Below, in pieces: positions 60,331-64,000 of a stretch of DNA of 64,000 nucleotides. The position numbers and the translations under genes were made by a program. The stretch is from Pseudomonas putida (lineage in GTDB: Bacteria > Pseudomonadota > Gammaproteobacteria > Pseudomonadales > Pseudomonadaceae), in contig NZ_JANHKS010000005.1 of assembly GCF_028682175.1 (NCBI RefSeq), positions 1 through 64,000 of the forward strand, read 5' to 3'. A model generated the notes under the pieces. The model was not told the DNA's origin and did not search any database. It was given only the letters and a program-made list of their open reading frames with translations. How positions within the stretch are numbered: the first letter of the stretch is position 1; every line of letters begins with the position of its first letter.

Positions 60331-60762
60331 ATGACCAGGTCCAGACTGCTGTTGGGTTTTGTATGTTTGTTTTCGGGCTATGTCGCCGCAGCACCGTCTG
60401 CGGACGAACAGGATGTCGCCAAGGCTGTCGATAAAATGACCCAGGCGATGCTGCACAAGGACACCAAGGCCTTGGCCGCCCTGACCTCGGAGAAGGTCAC
60501 CTATGGCCATTCCAGCGGCAAGATCCAGAACAAGGATGAATTCATCGCCGACATCGAAACCGGCCGCAGCGGCTTCAAGACGCTGCAGATGCTCAACCAG
60601 AAAATCACCATGGACGGCGACGTCGCCCTGGTGCGCAACCACTTCTCCGCCCAGGCGGTGAACAGTGGCGTGGAAGTCCCGACCGAGATCGAGAACTTCC
60701 AGATCTGGCAGAAACAGAAAGGCCAGTGGCTGCTGATCGGCCGTCAGGCTTTCAAGTTCTGA
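60331..60762 (+). CDS. Exported NTF2-like protein (DUF4440/SnoaL type)
   Basis: This 143-residue protein has a signal peptide (RSRLLLGFVCLFSGYVAAA) and a compact NTF2-like domain: VDKMTQAMLHKDTKALAALT, VTYGHSSGKIQNKDEFI and IWQKQKGQWLLIGRQAFKF. Domains of this shape bind or convert small ligands, and similar exported proteins are often co-transcribed with sugar-acid transporters. AGGAAA lies upstream of the ATG. The gap to the transporter gene is only 87 bp, so an operon is likely. Confidence 0.8.
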   Translation: MTRSRLLLGFVCLFSGYVAAAPSADEQDVAKAVDKMTQAMLHKDTKALAALTSEKVTYGHSSGKIQNKDEFIADIETGRSGFKTLQMLNQKITMDGDVALVRNHFSAQAVNSGVEVPTEIENFQIWQKQKGQWLLIGRQAFKF

Positions 60763-60774
60763 TCCAGTTGCAGC

Positions 60775-60818
60775 GGCCTGTCGGCGCGGGTGATCGTTGA
60801 TCGCCACGCCGGCAGGCC
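60775..60818 (+). terminator. Hairpin after the NTF2-like gene
   Basis: GGCCTG (60775-60780) pairs with CAGGCC (60813-60818). Inside, CGGCG pairs with CGCCG and GATC with GATC. The stem is long but has no T tract, so it may be a terminator or an mRNA-stabilising stem. Confidence 0.45.
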
Positions 60819-60965
60819 AGGTGCTGGCGATCGATCCAGCATTCATCAGTTCACCCCTGCCCGCCCGATCCCAAGGGCGCGACTCGAACCCCGATAAATC
60901 GCTTTGAACCCGACAGATCCCGAGCGTTGTACTAGCCTCAAGATCCTCATGAAGGGAGTCACGCG

Positions 60966-61640
60966 ATGAAAACATCTGTGTTCAACACGCTGCTGTGCTG
61001 CACCCTGCTGGTACTGGTCGGTTGCGCCAGTTCCCGGGTCGATCCGAGCCAGTACTCAGGTTTTCTGAAGGACTACAGCCGTCTCAAGCCGGCTGAAAGC
61101 GCCACTGGGGCGCCGGTAATGCGCTGGATCGATCCGGACATCAGGCCGGGACAATACAGCCGGGTGTACATCGAGCCGAGCCAGTTCTATCCCAAGCCCC
61201 AGCCCACGGCGGTGATCTCCGCGCAGACGCTGCAATCGATCACCCGCTACTTTGATGCCGCGCTTAAGCGCGAACTGGGCAAGGATCTGGCACTGGCGCA
61301 GGGTCCGGGGCCCGGCACCATCATCGTACGCCCGGCGATCACCGCAGTATCGACCCACAACGAAGGCCTGAAACCGTATGAGGTCGTTCCCATCGCGCTG
61401 GTGGCGGCGGCTGTGAACACAGCTTCCGGCGGGCGCGACCAGAGCGTCGACATCGCCACCGAAGCGGCGTTTCTGGATGCCGACAGCAACAGAGTGCTGG
61501 CCCAGGTGGTGCGCAAGGGTGCGGGCAAGCCGCTGGAAAACGACAAGACCCAACTGACCCTGGACGACGTCAAACCGGTGCTCGACGCCTGGGCCACCGA
61601 CATGCGCCTGAGCTTCGAAAAACTCAAGGCCGGCAAATAG
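60966..61640 (+). CDS. DUF3313 lipoprotein
   Basis: This 224-residue lipoprotein has a lipobox LVLVGCASS (Cys near residue 20). SGFLKDYSRLKPAESATGAP and YSRVYIEPSQFYPKPQ match DUF3313. A mid-region Gly/Pro segment (GPGPGTIIVRPAITAVSTHN) follows. It is expected in the inner leaflet of the outer membrane or in the inner membrane. Function unknown across the family. GAAGGGAG precedes the ATG by a few bases. It is monocistronic and followed by REP units. Confidence 0.82.
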   Translation: MKTSVFNTLLCCTLLVLVGCASSRVDPSQYSGFLKDYSRLKPAESATGAPVMRWIDPDIRPGQYSRVYIEPSQFYPKPQPTAVISAQTLQSITRYFDAALKRELGKDLALAQGPGPGTIIVRPAITAVSTHNEGLKPYEVVPIALVAAAVNTASGGRDQSVDIATEAAFLDADSNRVLAQVVRKGAGKPLENDKTQLTLDDVKPVLDAWATDMRLSFEKLKAGK

Positions 61641-61669
61641 CGTCGCGGGTTCTGTCGCATACACCGCCC

Positions 61670-61780
61670 CGCCGGCAAGCCGGACTGCTACGAATGATCT
61701 CCACCGGCCCTGTAGGAGCGCGCTTGCCCGCGATGGCATCCGCAAGATCGCCAACGCCGGCAAGCCGTGCTGCTACGGGG
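61670..61780. repeat. Cluster of three REP-type units
   Basis: CGCCGGCAAGCCGGACTGCT (61670-61689) is followed by TGTAGGAGCGCGCTTGCCCG (61711-61730) and CGCCGGCAAGCCGTGCTGCT (61755-61774). Two forms alternate, with about 20-base spacers, between convergent genes. Confidence 0.65.
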
Positions 61781-61825
61781 TTACAGGCCAGCTGCAAACC
61801 TCGCGGACGTTCCACCCCGAACCCG

Positions 61826-62578
61826 CTATTTCAACCAGTTCTTCACCCGCGCCGAGTCTTCACGGCATCCGTGGGCAAACGCGGAGGTCAGCCATTCCCG
61901 GCGGCGTTCGTTGGGTTCGGACGACGACATCGCCAACCCGTAGTAGCCCTCGGCGCGGAACTCTTCAAGGCTCAGGTTCAAAGGGCGTGCGTTGTCCTGA
62001 ACCCAGGCGATCGGGTCCTCGCCCGGCTGCAGGGCCGGCTTGTGCTTGGGATAGCAATAGGGGAACGTGGTTGGCAGCGGATAGTCCGCCTTATAGGGGT
62101 CGTCGCCCTGCACAACCGTCTCGAGAAGGGCCAGACGCTTGTTCAACTCATCGGTTGGCGGGTAGCTGAGGGCGCATTTGGCGTACTCCAGCGCGCCGGC
62201 TGTCAAACCCAGCGCCGCCGCCTGACCATACAGTGCGCACACCGCGTCCTTGCTGCCCAACGGTTTTTCGGCAAACAGCAACCTGGCCTTCAAATGAAAG
62301 GCAACCGCGTGCCCCGCCGCAGCGGCGTTGTCCAGGTGAGCCTTGAGTTGCTGGTGGCTTTCGGTCATCCGCGTGATGATCGCTTCGGCCTGCTGCTTGT
62401 CGGCGCCTTCCTGTTGCGAAAGCGCCATCAGCGCGTCTTTCTCGTCAACCAGATCGTCAAGGGCCTTCAACGCTGCGTGGTATTCACCGGTGGCTTGCGC
62501 ACTCGGCGCGGCGGGCGCCGCGAAAGCCGACGTCGCGGCAAGGGACACCGCTAACACGGCGAGAGATCGGGGGATCAT
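61826..62578 (-). CDS. Exported protein of unknown function
   Basis: This 250-residue protein has a signal peptide (SLAVLAVSLAATSAFAAPAAP) and a mostly helical body, YHAALKALDDLVDEKDALMALS then Ala-rich repeats around VCALYGQAAALGLTAGALEYAKCAL, which resemble a Sel1/TPR-type solenoid. Four Cys residues (three in the first two thirds and one near the end) may form disulfides in the periplasm. I chose ATG 62578 with AGGAAG upstream. The extra N-terminal part of the longer frame overlaps the cysteine hydrolase gene. I do not recognise the family. Confidence 0.72.
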   Translation of the reverse strand: MIPRSLAVLAVSLAATSAFAAPAAPSAQATGEYHAALKALDDLVDEKDALMALSQQEGADKQQAEAIITRMTESHQQLKAHLDNAAAAGHAVAFHLKARLLFAEKPLGSKDAVCALYGQAAALGLTAGALEYAKCALSYPPTDELNKRLALLETVVQGDDPYKADYPLPTTFPYCYPKHKPALQPGEDPIAWVQDNARPLNLSLEEFRAEGYYGLAMSSSEPNERRREWLTSAFAHGCREDSARVKNWLK

Positions 62579-62696
62579 GCAAAGCTTCCTGTCATGCTGA
62601 ACCTCAAGGATAGGTGCGGCTGCGCAGGACCGATGCCTGGCCAGGCCACCAGACGGTATCGTCCGCAACCGCAAAATCCTTAGGCCCTCACTGCCC

Positions 62697-63242
62697 TCAG
62701 CGCAGAAACTCCTCCGTGGAAACCACCTTCGCATAGCCAAACCGCAGCGCCGCCATGAACGCCGCATGGACCTGGACCGACGGCACGCTGACGCCGTTGA
62801 ACTCCAGATCATGGGTTGCGCAGGCATCGTGGATGACGGTGGTCTTGAAGCCGAAATCGTCAGAGGCGCGGGTCACGGCGTCGATGCACATGTGGCTCAT
62901 GTTGCCGATGACGGTCACGTTCTCGATCTCGCGAGCCTGCAGGATCGCCAACAACCGGGTCTCGCGGTGCGGATTCATGAAGTGCTTGAGAATCACCGTT
63001 TCGTCAGGCAGGGCCGCAGCCTTGGGATGCAGTTGCGCGCCTTCGCTGCCGGGTACGAAGAACGGCGCATCCGGGGACGGCGTTTCGTGGCGGATGTGGA
63101 TGACCAGATCACCCTGCGCTCGCGCGGCGGCAATGATGCGCGCAGCGTTATCGGCCGCTGCCTGGACGTTCGCCAGCTGCCATTTGCCGCCAGGGAAGTA
63201 GTCATTCTGGATGTCGACGACGATCAGTGCAGTGTTGCTCAT
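62697..63242 (-). CDS. Cysteine hydrolase, isochorismatase family
   Basis: This 181-residue enzyme has the isochorismatase-like triad: Asp10 (LIVVDIQNDYF), Lys86 (ILKHFMNPHRETRL) and Cys119 (NMSHMCIDAVTRASDDFG). Such enzymes hydrolyse amides or related bonds (nicotinamidase, biuret or N-carbamoyl substrates). The exact substrate is unknown. CCGGAG precedes the ATG. It is divergent from a LysR gene across 271 bp containing a strong dyad (63387-63409), consistent with substrate-responsive control. Confidence 0.85.
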   Translation of the reverse strand: MSNTALIVVDIQNDYFPGGKWQLANVQAAADNAARIIAAARAQGDLVIHIRHETPSPDAPFFVPGSEGAQLHPKAAALPDETVILKHFMNPHRETRLLAILQAREIENVTVIGNMSHMCIDAVTRASDDFGFKTTVIHDACATHDLEFNGVSVPSVQVHAAFMAALRFGYAKVVSTEEFLR

Positions 63243-63386
63243 GGGAAACTCCGGGGAGAAAAGGTGGCTGCAGCTTCAATAGTCCGCAGAAGTAGCGGAC
63301 CGAGGCGGTATTCGCCGTTGAATCCAGTATCGATCCCGCCAGAAATGTTGAGAATTCCCGGCTTGGGCAATTGACTGTTTCACCCG

Positions 63387-63409
63387 GAGAAATCAATCGT
63401 CGATTTCTC
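63387..63409. promoter_or_regulatory. Eight-base perfect inverted repeat, candidate LysR operator
   Basis: GAGAAATC (63387-63394) and GATTTCTC (63402-63409) flank seven bases. An inner dyad AATCG-T-CGATT overlaps them. It lies between the divergent cysteine hydrolase and LysR genes, closer to the latter (105 bp from its ATG). Confidence 0.55.
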
Positions 63410-63513
63410 AACACACTCTTACGGCACTGCGAATGATTCAGGCCACGAGCGCTTTCGTCTGGCAGTCGCTAGACTTCGCCTTCGGTTTCAACCCAGGGTA
63501 AGAAGAACAGGCC

Positions 63514-64000
63514 ATGCTGACCGAACTCAGTAGCTACCTCGACGCGTTCATCGCCACCGCCGACGAGGGCAGTTTTTCGGCGGCTGCCCGGCGGATGGGG
63601 CTGACGCCGGCGGCAGTCAGCAAGAGTGTCGGGCAACTGGAGGCGCGGGTCGGCGTGCGGCTGTTCCAGCGCAGCACCCGCAGCCTGGCGCTGACGTCCG
63701 ATGGCGAACGCCTCTATGCCCAGGTGCGCCTGCCCTGGGGCGAGATCGGCGATGCCCTCACCGACCTGCGCCAGGGCGCGGGCAAGCCGGCGGGCACGCT
63801 GAAGGTGTCGCTGGCCTACACGGTCGGGCGCGAGTACTTCGTGCCGATGATGGACGAGTTCGTGCGTCGCTACCCGGACGTGGTGCCCGATCTGCATTTC
63901 GATAACCGCCAGGTCGATCTGATCAACGAAGGCTTCGACGTGGCCATCGGTGGCGGCATCGAGTTGACCGACGCCCTGATCGCACGGGAGCTGGCGCGTC
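63514..64000 (+). CDS. LysR-family transcriptional regulator, 3' part cut by window end
   Basis: Only the first 162 residues are present. The helix-turn-helix is clear (EGSFSAAARRMGLTPAAVSK, LFQRSTRSLALTSDG), and the effector domain begins with LKVSLAYTVGREYFVPMMDE. An AAGAAG-type ribosome-binding site lies before ATG 63514. It is divergent from the cysteine hydrolase gene, its likely target. The rest of the gene lies beyond base 64000. Confidence 0.85.
   Translation, partial: MLTELSSYLDAFIATADEGSFSAAARRMGLTPAAVSKSVGQLEARVGVRLFQRSTRSLALTSDGERLYAQVRLPWGEIGDALTDLRQGAGKPAGTLKVSLAYTVGREYFVPMMDEFVRRYPDVVPDLHFDNRQVDLINEGFDVAIGGGIELTDALIARELAR

Overview
The window looks like chromosomal DNA of a Pseudomonas, most likely the P. 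fluorescens group. It is GC-rich and carries MexEF-OprN-type efflux operons, an OprD-type porin, many LysR regulators, a VgrG-linked type VI secretion (T6SS) cargo island, and REP-type intergenic repeats ending in CCGGCAAGCC...GCTAC or GGAGCGCGCTTGCCCGCGA. No rRNA, complete tRNA, CRISPR array, insertion sequence or phage gene was seen. About 55 coding regions cover most of the sequence.

Region 1 (1-5.6 kb) is a T6SS effector island. It holds the 3' end of vgrG, a DUF4123 adaptor, three DUF3304 lipoprotein genes (presumed immunity) and one intact DUF2235 phospholipase effector (Tle1 type). The immunity gene plus the effector's 5' end has been tandemly duplicated twice. This left a 10-codon relic and a 160-codon stub of the effector between the immunity genes. 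Every immunity gene starts on an ATGA overlap with the stop codon before it.

Region 2 (5.9-11 kb) holds a mesX-mesD-flavin reductase operon (folate-independent methionine synthesis), two cupins and a beta carbonic anhydrase. Region 3 (11-27 kb) is an efflux block: a LysR gene, a forward adaptor-pump-channel RND operon, a DHA2-family exporter divergent from another LysR gene, and a second complete RND operon on the minus strand.

Region 4 (27-36.7 kb) holds ChaC, a glutathione transferase, a small catabolic cluster (class II aldolase, solute-binding protein, Fe-S flavoenzyme, XRE-cupin regulator) and an RLAN/RimK ATP-grasp plus CorA-like plus GNAT cluster. Region 5 (36.7-45 kb) has a quinone oxidoreductase/LysR pair, a sensor-less histidine kinase, a MocR regulator with a TauE/SafE exporter, a second leuCD-like pair and TspO.

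Region 6 (45-53 kb) has a TonB-dependent receptor, a periplasmic binding protein and a signalling group (GGDEF-EAL, single receiver, FixJ-type regulator, EAL). Region 7 (53-64 kb) has an RcnB-like protein, an OprD porin, a YghU-type transferase with LysR, a membrane metallophosphoesterase, an ExuT-like transporter with a long leader, several exported proteins, and a cysteine hydrolase divergent from a LysR gene cut by the window end.

Start sites were chosen by eye from ribosome-binding sites and family length. Functions are family-level inferences; no database search was run.
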